Source of the DNA: an uncultured Porphyromonadaceae bacterium
GTDB lineage: Bacteria > Bacteroidota > Bacteroidia > Bacteroidales > Muribaculaceae
DNA length: 44,137 nucleotides
Direction of reading: 5' to 3'
Assembly: GCA_947177685.1 (NCBI GenBank)
Contig: CAMWVE010000023.1
Location: forward strand, 1-44,137
A program made the position numbers and the translations under genes. This document shows positions 33,785 through 40,395 of this stretch, piece after piece (the stretch's first letter is position 1; every line of letters starts with the position of its first letter). The notes beneath the pieces are model-generated. The model saw only the letters and a list, made by a program, of their open reading frames with translations, did not search any database and was not told the origin of the DNA.

Positions 33785-34504
33785 TCAATTTATGCAGATT
33801 TTCTTTCCGTTTACAATATACACCCCTTTTTCAAGGTCCTTCATTGATAACGCATCTTTCGCCACCATTGCACCGGAGACTGAGAAAATGGTGAATTTAC
33901 CGATATTTTGGTCAGCGGGCACGTTCTCCACCTTGGCAACTTCATCATATCTGATTGTATTCAGCCACTGCGATATCATGGATGTGGCGCCTGAAGTCTG
34001 TGAGGAACGGATCCACAGGCTTGGGTTAAAGAAATCTCCTTCCGGAATAAGACGTTTGGCGTCACCCTCCACGCCGCTGATTCCACTGCTTGCGCTTGAC
34101 ACTATCAGACCTATTTTCTTGCCTGCCATAGCCGCGCCATTATGGAGAAGATAAGTCTGCAACGGGGCAGCCATGTTGCTCCACCACAATGGAGCGCCGA
34201 TGATGATACAGTCATAATCTGCGAGATTGACATTCACAGGGTCAATCGCCGGATATGAAGCCGCATCATTAGGACTGTTGCGGATGGCTGAGATTAACGC
34301 ACTGCCGATAGCGTAGTTATTGGCAGCATAGTCCAGTCCTTTCTCTGCCAGTTCTATGCGTACCACGTCCGCATCAATCTGTTTAGTTAGTTCAGTGACG
34401 ATATTATGCACGTTGTTGGTATAGCTGTAATAGACCACAAGAGTCTTTGCATGAACAGCAAATACTGACACCAATAGAATGAGTGATAAAAAAGTTCTTT
34501 TCAT
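33785..34504 (-). CDS. Exported flavodoxin with T9SS-type C-terminal domain
   Basis: A 239-aa protein with a signal peptide ending near VHAKT (residue 19). The flavodoxin domain (~20-170) shows the FMN phosphate loop VVYYSYTNNVHNIV, then CIIIGAPLWWSNMAAPLQTY and KIGLIVSSASSGISGVEGD, like the Flavodoxin_4 group. About 70 residues follow, ending FTIFSVSGAMVAKDALSM and EKGVYIVNGKKICIN. That tail has the same pattern and the same last residues (KICIN) as BspA protein 2, so it is a T9SS type A-like sorting domain. A flavodoxin both exported and tagged this way is unusual. It starts 11 bases after the small upstream gene's stop. A partner reductase outside the cytoplasm is not identified. Confidence 0.88.
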   Translation of the reverse strand: MKRTFLSLILLVSVFAVHAKTLVVYYSYTNNVHNIVTELTKQIDADVVRIELAEKGLDYAANNYAIGSALISAIRNSPNDAASYPAIDPVNVNLADYDCIIIGAPLWWSNMAAPLQTYLLHNGAAMAGKKIGLIVSSASSGISGVEGDAKRLIPEGDFFNPSLWIRSSQTSGATSMISQWLNTIRYDEVAKVENVPADQNIGKFTIFSVSGAMVAKDALSMKDLEKGVYIVNGKKICIN

Positions 34505-34515
34505 ACAAGTTGTTT

Positions 34516-34755
34516 TTAATTGATTTCTACCATTGATGGCTGGACTCCAAGATCGTGGAACAAAGCCATCTCATTCGGAGTAAGGCAAAAGTCCATGGCG
34601 TGCCGGTCATTCGAGGGAATTATTCCGCTTTGAATGAAATAATGCTCCAGAACACGCTCCGGAGTGGTGCCGTAGCGGAAGGCTACATATTTTACTGCCT
34701 CCATCTCACAGAAGTCTTTCGATAACATGATTTTTGTTTTCATTTCTTTTTTCAT
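34516..34755 (-). CDS. Small unknown protein at the head of the redox operon
   Basis: A 79-aa protein (or 75 from the ATG at 34743) that I do not recognise. It has no signal peptide or membrane segment. The sequence contains FCEMEAVKYVAFRYGTTPER and a C-terminal FCLTPNEMALFHDLGV, suggesting a compact helical fold similar in size to small DUF proteins beside transcription factors. The -7 box at 34760-34767 would start RNA near 34753, which favours the shorter start. It is 11 bases upstream of the flavodoxin gene and shares the divergent region with the AraC gene. It could be a small regulator, but this is a guess. Confidence 0.65.
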   Translation of the reverse strand: MKKEMKTKIMLSKDFCEMEAVKYVAFRYGTTPERVLEHYFIQSGIIPSNDRHAMDFCLTPNEMALFHDLGVQPSMVEIN

Positions 34756-34759
34756 GTTG

Positions 34760-34767
34760 CAAAATTA
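34760..34767 (-). promoter_or_regulatory. -7 box of the redox operon
   Basis: Plus-strand CAAAATTA reads TAATTTTG on the minus strand, matching TAnnTTTG. The only TTTG upstream (plus CAAA 34793-34796) is 25 bases away, so the promoter is weak or needs an activator. The divergent AraC protein would fit that. Confidence 0.45.
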
Positions 34768-34866
34768 GATAATGATGAGTAGGATTATGTGACAAATATT
34801 ACTGAGGTCTAACCAATTTTTTTGATGAGGTGTGACTGAGAATAGCTCAAAGTCGCGAAAATTTTG

Positions 34867-34874
34867 TAACTTTG
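34867..34874 (+). promoter_or_regulatory. -7 box of the AraC gene
   Basis: TAACTTTG fits the TAnnTTTG consensus and lies 28 bases before the ATG at 34903. No TTTG is found at the -33 distance. Confidence 0.45.
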
Positions 34875-34902
34875 GTGCTGTAAATCAAATCAGTAGCTAC
34901 AC

Positions 34903-35808
34903 ATGAGTAAGATTCTGAAAGTCGCCAAACCTTCTGACTATAGTTCATGGGTGGGTCAGAAAGATTCACATGAGCTTATCACGGTGATTAACTACAGCAG
35001 GGTGTCGCCCATCCGTTACAGCCTGAACAATTATGGAGTTTATGGTCTGTTTCTGCAGGCAGAACAGGAGGCGGAGCTTGTGTACGGCACCGGCAGGTAT
35101 GACTATTCGGCAGGGACCCTCATCTGTGTGGCGCCGGGGCAGCTCGGAGGAAAAGAGGATACCGGTGAGCTGGTGAATCTGGGCGGGTGGGCAATGCTGT
35201 TCCATCCCGACATATTGCAGGGCACCGGGCTTGAGAAGGAAATCAAGGATTTCTCGTTCTTCGATTACAGGGTTAACGAGGCTCTGCACATGTCCGATGA
35301 GGAGCGCGAGATAATGGTGGGGCTGTTCCGCCAGATTGAAACTGAGCTGAAATTTCCGTCGGACGGAGTGCAGAACCGCATCATCGTGGGGTTTATCAAT
35401 CTGCTGTTGAGATATGCGCAGCGGTTCTATAACCGCCAGTTTGTTTCGCGGACCATTCAGAACAATGACATCCTGTCGAGGTTCGAGAAGCTGCTAAAGC
35501 AATATTTTGATCAGGAGGACCAGTTGAAATGCGGTGTGCCCACGGTGCAATATTGCTCCGAACAGCTGAACATGTCGCCGAGTTATCTGAGCGATCTGAT
35601 TAAGAAAACTACCGGTGAAACAGCCAATCACTACATTAAGCGTTTTGTGATACAACTTGCCAAGAACCGTCTGGTTTCCGGCATGAGTTCCTCCGAAGTT
35701 GCCTATTCACTCGGCTTTGATTATCCGCAGCATTTCTCGCGCACATTTAAGAAAATCACCGGCGAAACCCCGACGGAGTATTGCAACCACAGGCTTACAG
35801 GTAAATAG
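34903..35808 (+). CDS. AraC-family transcriptional regulator
   Basis: A 301-aa regulator. The N-terminal ~180 residues form a sensor domain with cupin-like beta strands (YGLFLQAEQEAELVYGTGRY, GTLICVAPGQLG, GWAMLFHPDILQGTGLEKEI). The C-terminal ~95 residues are a double helix-turn-helix: CSEQLNMSPSYLSDLIKKTT is the first HTH and SSEVAYSLGFDYPQHFSRTF is the second, with the family's conserved GF.....FSR.FK core. It is divergent from the six-gene redox operon across 147 bases and is the obvious candidate for its regulator, probably an activator in response to a small molecule. The inducer is not deducible. Confidence 0.94.
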   Translation: MSKILKVAKPSDYSSWVGQKDSHELITVINYSRVSPIRYSLNNYGVYGLFLQAEQEAELVYGTGRYDYSAGTLICVAPGQLGGKEDTGELVNLGGWAMLFHPDILQGTGLEKEIKDFSFFDYRVNEALHMSDEEREIMVGLFRQIETELKFPSDGVQNRIIVGFINLLLRYAQRFYNRQFVSRTIQNNDILSRFEKLLKQYFDQEDQLKCGVPTVQYCSEQLNMSPSYLSDLIKKTTGETANHYIKRFVIQLAKNRLVSGMSSSEVAYSLGFDYPQHFSRTFKKITGETPTEYCNHRLTGK

Positions 35809-35918
35809 CCGCGTCGCGAAATTATTTGATGATTGCGATTGTCCAAGCAAATCCCTATTTTGCACATGTCAGTTGAGAGCAGGCTAAAAAGTTTGTTTAA
35901 AAGTGAATAAAATAAAAG

Positions 35919-35959
35919 TTCACAAATTTTGTGAATATTGAAAATTCTTATTATCTTTG
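35919..35959 (+). promoter_or_regulatory. Promoter and palindromic operator of higBA
   Basis: TTTG (35928-35931), a 20-base spacer and TATCTTTG (35952-35959) form a near-perfect Bacteroidetes promoter 16 bases before the toxin ATG. The perfect 17-base palindrome TTCACAAATTTTGTGAA (35919-35935) covers the -33 element. This is where a HigA-type antitoxin would be expected to bind and repress its own promoter. Confidence 0.8.
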
Positions 35960-35975
35960 CGAAAAGAAATAAGGT

Positions 35976-36293
35976 ATGGAGATAACATTTGAAAAGGAAT
36001 ACCTTTCAGATCTTTACTATAAGGGGAAGTGTTCTGATAAAAAACACTTTTTCCAACCACAAATCATAAAGCGTTATATCAGGGTTATTGATATCTTGCA
36101 GGCTGCAGAGAGGGTGGAAGATTTATTCCCATTCCATAGCCTCAACTATGAGGTTCTCAAAGGTGACAAGAATGGTCGTGAATCAGTAAGGGTAAATGAT
36201 CAATATAGAGTGGAATTCAAAACTGAAAGAGTTGTAAATGATACTGTTATCACCGTATGTAATATTTTAGAACTGTCAAATCATTATAAGTGA
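35976..36293 (+). CDS. higB: HigB/RelE-family toxin of a type II toxin-antitoxin pair
   Basis: A 105-aa RelE-superfamily protein, probably a ribosome-dependent mRNA endonuclease. The fold signature is seen in PQIIKRYIRVIDILQAAERV (helical part) and the C-terminal strands ESVRVNDQYRVEFKTER and ITVCNILELSNHYK. The basic and tyrosine residues near RVNDQYRVEF match the usual HigB active-site region. It is immediately followed by an HTH antitoxin gene, toxin first, the typical higBA order. Its stop codon overlaps a possible GTG start of higA. It is likely repressed by HigA at the palindrome just upstream. It is more AT-rich than its surroundings, consistent with mobility. Confidence 0.87.
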   Translation: MEITFEKEYLSDLYYKGKCSDKKHFFQPQIIKRYIRVIDILQAAERVEDLFPFHSLNYEVLKGDKNGRESVRVNDQYRVEFKTERVVNDTVITVCNILELSNHYK

Positions 36294-36298
36294 GAGAT

Positions 36299-36610
36299 AT
36301 GGCAAGCGAAAAATTTGGGGCATACCCCACACATCCCGGCGCTATTCTGAAGGAGGAAATAGAGTATAGGAAACTTTCTCAGCGCAGATTGGCTGCGGAG
36401 ATTGGCATGTCGCATACGGTACTGAATGAAATTCTGAATGGCAAACGTTCGGTTACTACCACCACGGCATATCTTTTGGAGGCAGCTTTGGATATTCCGG
36501 CAGCGGTGTTGCTCAAATTACAAATGAAATATGACATGCAGACGGCGCAAGCTGATAAATCGTTCATGGAGCGATTGGCTTCTATAAGGCGGATTGCTGC
36601 TGTGTTATGA
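36299..36610 (+). CDS. higA: HigA-family helix-turn-helix antitoxin
   Basis: A 103-aa XRE-type DNA-binding antitoxin (MASEKFGAY start). A GTG at 36290 overlapping the toxin stop would add three residues. The N-terminal YPTHPGAILKEEIEYRKLSQ followed by RRLAAEIGMSHTVLNEILNG is the HigA HTH (~12-60). The C-terminal part (LLKLQMKYDMQTAQ) is the usual dimerisation region. It should neutralise the toxin and repress the pair through the 35919-35935 palindrome. Confidence 0.9.
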   Translation: MASEKFGAYPTHPGAILKEEIEYRKLSQRRLAAEIGMSHTVLNEILNGKRSVTTTTAYLLEAALDIPAAVLLKLQMKYDMQTAQADKSFMERLASIRRIAAVL

Positions 36611-36682
36611 ACGGGTGTGGCTGGGACACCGGGAGTAATATTGCTTCCGCGATGACCGCTCCCCCTGCCTTGATATACAGAC

Positions 36683-36699
36683 GCACCACGGAGTGTTCC
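36683..36699. repeat. Half-copy of the CACTCC/GGAGTG palindrome
   Basis: GCACCACGGAGTGTTCC matches the inverse of the 29198-29217 palindrome in one arm and centre. It lies in the 158-base gap after higA, which shows no other feature. Confidence 0.4.
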
Positions 36700-36768
36700 T
36701 ACATATTAGATGGTGTAATGGTGTGATTTACAGATGTTTGTAGGGGTGGTTTATGGAATAACTGTCGA

Positions 36769-38013
36769 TTAGTTCGCCTCAGAGCTGTCGTCATCCGTAA
36801 TAATCTGCTTTTGATGAAGGATCTCTTTGTGCCCGTGCCAAACTGTTAATTGCGAATTGTTGGCATCGGGTTCAATACAATATGTGTAGCCGTTGTTCTC
36901 AAAGTAAAAATTTCCGTCATCCTCGTTATAGATTCCGTCCGGAATTATCAAGTCGGGCATATCGGACATGGGCTTGTTTTTCCGCCATGAAGTGTAGCGA
37001 TAGGTGTCATCGTCCATCCGGTCTATCCTTATCCGGTAGTCCTCAGTGCAAAACAACAGTTCAAGCTGCTTGTATTCCCGTATGTCAGGATGAAGCCAGA
37101 ATCCTCCATTTTTGCCTACATATTCAAACTTCTTGCCGTTGAATTGGTAGAGATTATATCGATCAGTAAACTCCAGATCAATTACTTCCGGCACATAGAG
37201 AGTCTGATTCTCCTTGTCAAAACTATACAGCCAATCCCAACCTTCACCTGCGTTTGTTTTAAAATACAGTTCCGCAATATAGTACTCACGGCTGGTGCAG
37301 TTATTATACTCGTTTTCCGGATCTTCATTAAATATTTTTAGTGGAATCAGCTTGCCATTTGAAATTTTGACAGGATATATCTCCTGAAAACCAAAATTAC
37401 TTGATTCACGAATGTAAATCTGAGCAAGGTAATATGTGTCGCCATTATCTGCCTGCAGAGTATGTATCCTCCAGACCGCACATCCGGGAGTATACTCTAC
37501 ACCCTCGTCATTCTCTATTTCATAAATGCCGCAGTCATATACAAATATTTCTCCATCTGACTCAAACTGGCATAAATTTCCCCATGATATCATCGTGCCT
37601 CCTTCGCCGGTGTCCCAATAGAAAAGCCGGAGTTTCTTATCGTCAGAGGTTACGAGATTAACATATTCACGCTCCTGCATCAAAGGGAAATCGTATTCAA
37701 ATGCTCTTGGGTCGTTTTTGATAAGTGTACCCAACTTATCATTATTCATTCGATAGATAAAATATCCATCTTCAGTTTCGAATAAGGAATCCAGTTCGGC
37801 AACAATTTTCGCCTCCGCCTCTTCGATAGAAGAATATACAAAGCCAAGTTTTTCATATAGCTCAGACAAATCGGGGTGTGTTTCCACCTTTACCGGCTCG
37901 TATTTAAGTCCGACAGCGTTATCTGATTCTTTACTATTTATCTTGCATCCTGACATGGGTATAAGGATGATGATAACTAACGCTAAAACGGTATGTTGAA
38001 GATATTTACTCAT
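36769..38013 (-). CDS. Lipoprotein of unknown function
   Basis: A 414-aa protein started at the ATG at 38013 (MSKYLQHTVLALVIIILIPM); lipobox PMSGC follows, giving Cys at 23. In-frame codons upstream of 38013 have no signal character and lie across the promoter. The mature part is acidic and rich in Tyr, Trp and Asp, with mostly beta-type sequence (DTGEGGTMISWGNLCQFESD, GWDWLYSFDKENQTLYVPEV, DGNFYFENNGYTYCIE). I recognise no family. It is monocistronic, divergent from the Cys-rich gene at 38273, with its own promoter at 38062-38091. It is probably anchored in a membrane facing the periplasm or surface. Confidence 0.75.
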   Translation of the reverse strand: MSKYLQHTVLALVIIILIPMSGCKINSKESDNAVGLKYEPVKVETHPDLSELYEKLGFVYSSIEEAEAKIVAELDSLFETEDGYFIYRMNNDKLGTLIKNDPRAFEYDFPLMQEREYVNLVTSDDKKLRLFYWDTGEGGTMISWGNLCQFESDGEIFVYDCGIYEIENDEGVEYTPGCAVWRIHTLQADNGDTYYLAQIYIRESSNFGFQEIYPVKISNGKLIPLKIFNEDPENEYNNCTSREYYIAELYFKTNAGEGWDWLYSFDKENQTLYVPEVIDLEFTDRYNLYQFNGKKFEYVGKNGGFWLHPDIREYKQLELLFCTEDYRIRIDRMDDDTYRYTSWRKNKPMSDMPDLIIPDGIYNEDDGNFYFENNGYTYCIEPDANNSQLTVWHGHKEILHQKQIITDDDSSEAN

Positions 38014-38061
38014 AACGCTATGTTTCAATTTCGCATTGCCCGGTGGATGTAGGGCGTGTTG

Positions 38062-38091
38062 CAAAGATAGCATAAATTTCTGAAAAGCCAA
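38062..38091 (-). promoter_or_regulatory. Promoter of the unknown lipoprotein gene
   Basis: On the minus strand, TTG (38091-38089), a 19-base spacer and TATCTTTG (38069-38062) match the consensus. It lies 48 bases before the ATG at 38013, supporting that start. Confidence 0.65.
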
Positions 38092-38110
38092 TAGGGAAAA
38101 ATGGGTAGCT

Positions 38111-38142
38111 TTTGCAGGGACCGGAAATATTTGTTAACTTTG
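38111..38142 (+). promoter_or_regulatory. Promoter of the Cys-rich orphan gene
   Basis: TTTG (38111-38114), a 20-base spacer and TAACTTTG (38135-38142) match the Bacteroidetes consensus. The transcript would start near 38149, about 124 bases before the ATG. Confidence 0.75.
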
Positions 38143-38157
38143 TGGCATAATTCCCCC

Positions 38158-38269
38158 ATCAACAATTGCTTTGAACAGCCCTGACAGCCAATGGTGCGTC
38201 CTGACGTGACCATTTCGCGGTTGCCGGGGGTGGAGTTCCTTTATTTATTGGTAATCTAAAATTGTTGAT
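38158..38269 (+). promoter_or_regulatory. Leader with long-range inverted repeat next to the start codon
   Basis: ATCAACAATT (38158-38167) pairs perfectly with AATTGTTGAT (38260-38269), which ends three bases before the ATG at 38273. CCC just outside the left arm could also pair with GGG after the ATG. The folded leader would hide the ribosome-binding region. Confidence 0.4.
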
Positions 38270-38272
38270 GTT

Positions 38273-38674
38273 ATGGGAAAACATTTCAGTGACAGGCTGC
38301 GCTGTTGCAGCTATCCGTTCGGCTCGGACGATGATCAGCCGATGGTGATGGAGATTTGCGTGGGAATCAACTCAAACGATGAGCTTGTAGTCTCGGTGGA
38401 TTTCCATGATTATAACAACCCTGCCTATAATTGCTCTACGGCAGCCGTGGTTAACGGCGGGGATGCGCGGCGCATGGCGCGACGCCACGGCGTGAGGTTT
38501 GAGGAACTGCCACGTTTCGTTTCTGACTGCATGGCGCAGTGGCGCGAGTTGGTGAATCCAACGTTCGGACAGGTGGTGAGTTGTTTCAAGGAGATAACGG
38601 AGTGTCTGCTTGACGAGCGGTGTCGATTCCGTGTGGAGCGCAGTTACGGACCTTGTGGTTTCCGGTGTTGCTAA
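38273..38674 (+). CDS. Cys-rich small protein of unknown function
   Basis: A 133-aa protein without signal peptide or membrane segment; I do not recognise it. It holds about ten cysteines, including LRCCSYP near the N-terminus and GPCGFRCC at the C-terminus. The middle part has ELVVSVDFHDYNNPAYNC and ARRMARRHGVRFEELPRFVS. The Cys pattern could bind metal or form a small zinc fold, but no clear CxxC pair is seen. A consensus promoter and an 124-base leader precede it, and a shared bidirectional terminator follows. It is expressed alone, so context gives no hint of its job. Confidence 0.7.
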   Translation: MGKHFSDRLRCCSYPFGSDDDQPMVMEICVGINSNDELVVSVDFHDYNNPAYNCSTAAVVNGGDARRMARRHGVRFEELPRFVSDCMAQWRELVNPTFGQVVSCFKEITECLLDERCRFRVERSYGPCGFRCC

Positions 38675-38689
38675 ATGATGTATCGGAAT

Positions 38690-38734
38690 AAAAACGGTGC
38701 GCCGACCTGCGAAGGGTTGACGCACCGCGTTTTT
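38690..38734. terminator. Bidirectional intrinsic terminator
   Basis: AAAAAC and GGTGCG (38690-38701) pair with CGCACC and GTTTTT (38721-38734), with a GC bulge in the right arm. A-rich and T-rich flanks allow termination in both directions. It sits between the convergent Cys-rich gene and the oadB-type gene. Confidence 0.8.
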
Positions 38735-38751
38735 AGTATTGGATTGCCTTA

Positions 38752-39915
38752 TCAGGCGAGGAATCCGAGGAGGGCACCTGCAGCCACGGCTGAGCCGATA
38801 ACACCTGCAACGTTCGGACCCATGGCGTGCATGAGCAGATAGTTTGAGGGATCGTATTCCAGACCGAGGTTGTTGGAGATGCGTGCAGACATGGGCACGG
38901 CTGATACGCCTGCGTTACCGATGAGGGGATTGATTTTCTTGGCTTTGGGCAGGAAGATGTTGAAGATCTTCACGAAGCATACGCCAGAAGCGGAGGCGAT
39001 GATGAATGCCATGAAGCCGAGGAAGAAAATGAAGATTGTCTCAGGGGTGAGGAAGGTGGTTGCCTGAGTGGAGGCACCCACGGTCATGCCGAGCAGGATG
39101 GTCACGATGTCTGTCAGGGCGTTGCTTGCGGTTTTTGCAAGGCGGGTGGTCACGCCACATTCGCGCAGCAGGTTACCGAAGAAGAGCATGCCGAGCAGGG
39201 GCAGACCTGAGGGAACCACGAAGCATGTCAGAAGCATGCCGACGATGGGGAAGATGATTTTCTCGTTCTGCGATACGGCGCGAGCGGGTTTCATCTTTAT
39301 CAGGCGCTCGTTCTTGGTGGTGAGCAGTCGCATGATGGGGGGCTGGATCACGGGCACGAGTGCCATGTAGGAGTAGGCTGACACTGCGATTGCGCCCATC
39401 AGGTTGGGTGCGAGTTTCGATGAAAGGAAGATTGCTGTGGGACCGTCGGCGCCGCCGATGATGGCGATAGCACCTGCCTGATCAGGTTCGAAGCCTATTG
39501 CCAGAGCCACCATGTATGCGCCGAAGATGCCGAACTGGGCGGCAGCGCCGATGAGCATGAGCTTGGGGTTCGCTATAAGGGCTGAGAAGTCTGTCATGGC
39601 ACCGATTCCTAGGAAAATCAGGGGAGGATACCATCCGGCGCTTACGCCGTTGTAGAGAATGTTGAGGACTGAGCCTTCTTCATAGATGCCAATTTCCAGT
39701 CCGGCATGGGTGTTGAACGGTATGTTGCCGATGAGGATACCGAAGCCTATGGGCACCAGCAGCATCGGTTCGAAGTCTTTCTTGATGGCGAGCCAGATGA
39801 AGAAGAGACCGACGCCCAGCATCACGAAGTGCTCCCATGTTGCGTTGTAGAAGCCGGTGAAGTGCCAGAACTGGGTGAGGTTTGACATTAAGAAATCACC
39901 AAAAGATATTTCCAT
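38752..39915 (-). CDS. oadB: Sodium-pumping decarboxylase beta subunit (methylmalonyl-CoA decarboxylase type)
   Basis: A 387-aa integral membrane protein of the OadB/GcdB/MmdB family. It decarboxylates carboxybiotin and couples this to Na+ export. Many transmembrane helices are visible (for example LIFLGIGAMTDFSALIANP, FPIVGMLLTCFVV, FIFFLGFMAFIIASASGVC). Conserved functional motifs are GGADGPTAIF (with the ion-pathway Asp) and GNAGVSAVPMSAR. A second possible start is Met10 (MSNLTQFW). It is last in the mce-mmdA-gamma-biotin-beta operon, 22 bases after the biotin carrier stop. The context points to methylmalonyl-CoA rather than oxaloacetate as substrate. Confidence 0.95.
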   Translation of the reverse strand: MEISFGDFLMSNLTQFWHFTGFYNATWEHFVMLGVGLFFIWLAIKKDFEPMLLVPIGFGILIGNIPFNTHAGLEIGIYEEGSVLNILYNGVSAGWYPPLIFLGIGAMTDFSALIANPKLMLIGAAAQFGIFGAYMVALAIGFEPDQAGAIAIIGGADGPTAIFLSSKLAPNLMGAIAVSAYSYMALVPVIQPPIMRLLTTKNERLIKMKPARAVSQNEKIIFPIVGMLLTCFVVPSGLPLLGMLFFGNLLRECGVTTRLAKTASNALTDIVTILLGMTVGASTQATTFLTPETIFIFFLGFMAFIIASASGVCFVKIFNIFLPKAKKINPLIGNAGVSAVPMSARISNNLGLEYDPSNYLLMHAMGPNVAGVIGSAVAAGALLGFLA

Positions 39916-39937
39916 TTCAGTTGTGTTTTGGTGTTAG

Positions 39938-40372
39938 TTATTCGATTGTCAGCAGGACTGCGCCTTCGAGGACTGAGTCGCCCTGAGCCACGTTGATTGA
40001 GGCGATTTTGCCGTCGCGTCCGGCGTGGATGGCGTTTTCCATTTTCATTGCCTCGAGCATGATGACGGTGTCAGCGGCTTTGACAGTGTCGCCGACTTTG
40101 ACGTTGATGCTGAGGATTACTCCGGGCAGGGGAGCTTTTACGCCGGCTGCGCCGTTGCTGGGTGCGGCAGGTTTGCTGATTACTTTAGCTCCGGTTTCGG
40201 TGCGGGGAGCGGCTGAGGGGCGTGCTGCCTTCACAACTTTTGTGGCAGGAGCTTTGTCGAGTTCGACTTTGTAGGGGACGCCGTTGACTTCTACGGTGAC
40301 GATGTTGTCCTCAAGGTCTCCTACTGCTACGTTGTAGTTGTTGCCGTTGATTTTATATTTGTATTCTTTCAT
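39938..40372 (-). CDS. mmdC: Biotin carboxyl carrier protein of the decarboxylase
   Basis: A 144-aa protein with the start at the ATG at 40372 (MKEYKYKING). An upstream in-frame ATG at 40438 would overlap the previous gene and adds no domain. The N-terminal part is a small beta domain (~1-45). An Ala/Pro/Lys linker follows (~45-78; SKPAAPSNGAAG). The C-terminal biotinyl domain (~79-144) has the motif EAMKMEN with biotinylated Lys110. It carries CO2 from the carboxyltransferase to the membrane beta subunit. It lies between the gamma-like and beta genes. The symbol follows common mmd naming. Confidence 0.93.
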   Translation of the reverse strand: MKEYKYKINGNNYNVAVGDLEDNIVTVEVNGVPYKVELDKAPATKVVKAARPSAAPRTETGAKVISKPAAPSNGAAGVKAPLPGVILSINVKVGDTVKAADTVIMLEAMKMENAIHAGRDGKIASINVAQGDSVLEGAVLLTIE

Positions 40373-40395
40373 TTTTCCGATAATGTGATGGTTTG

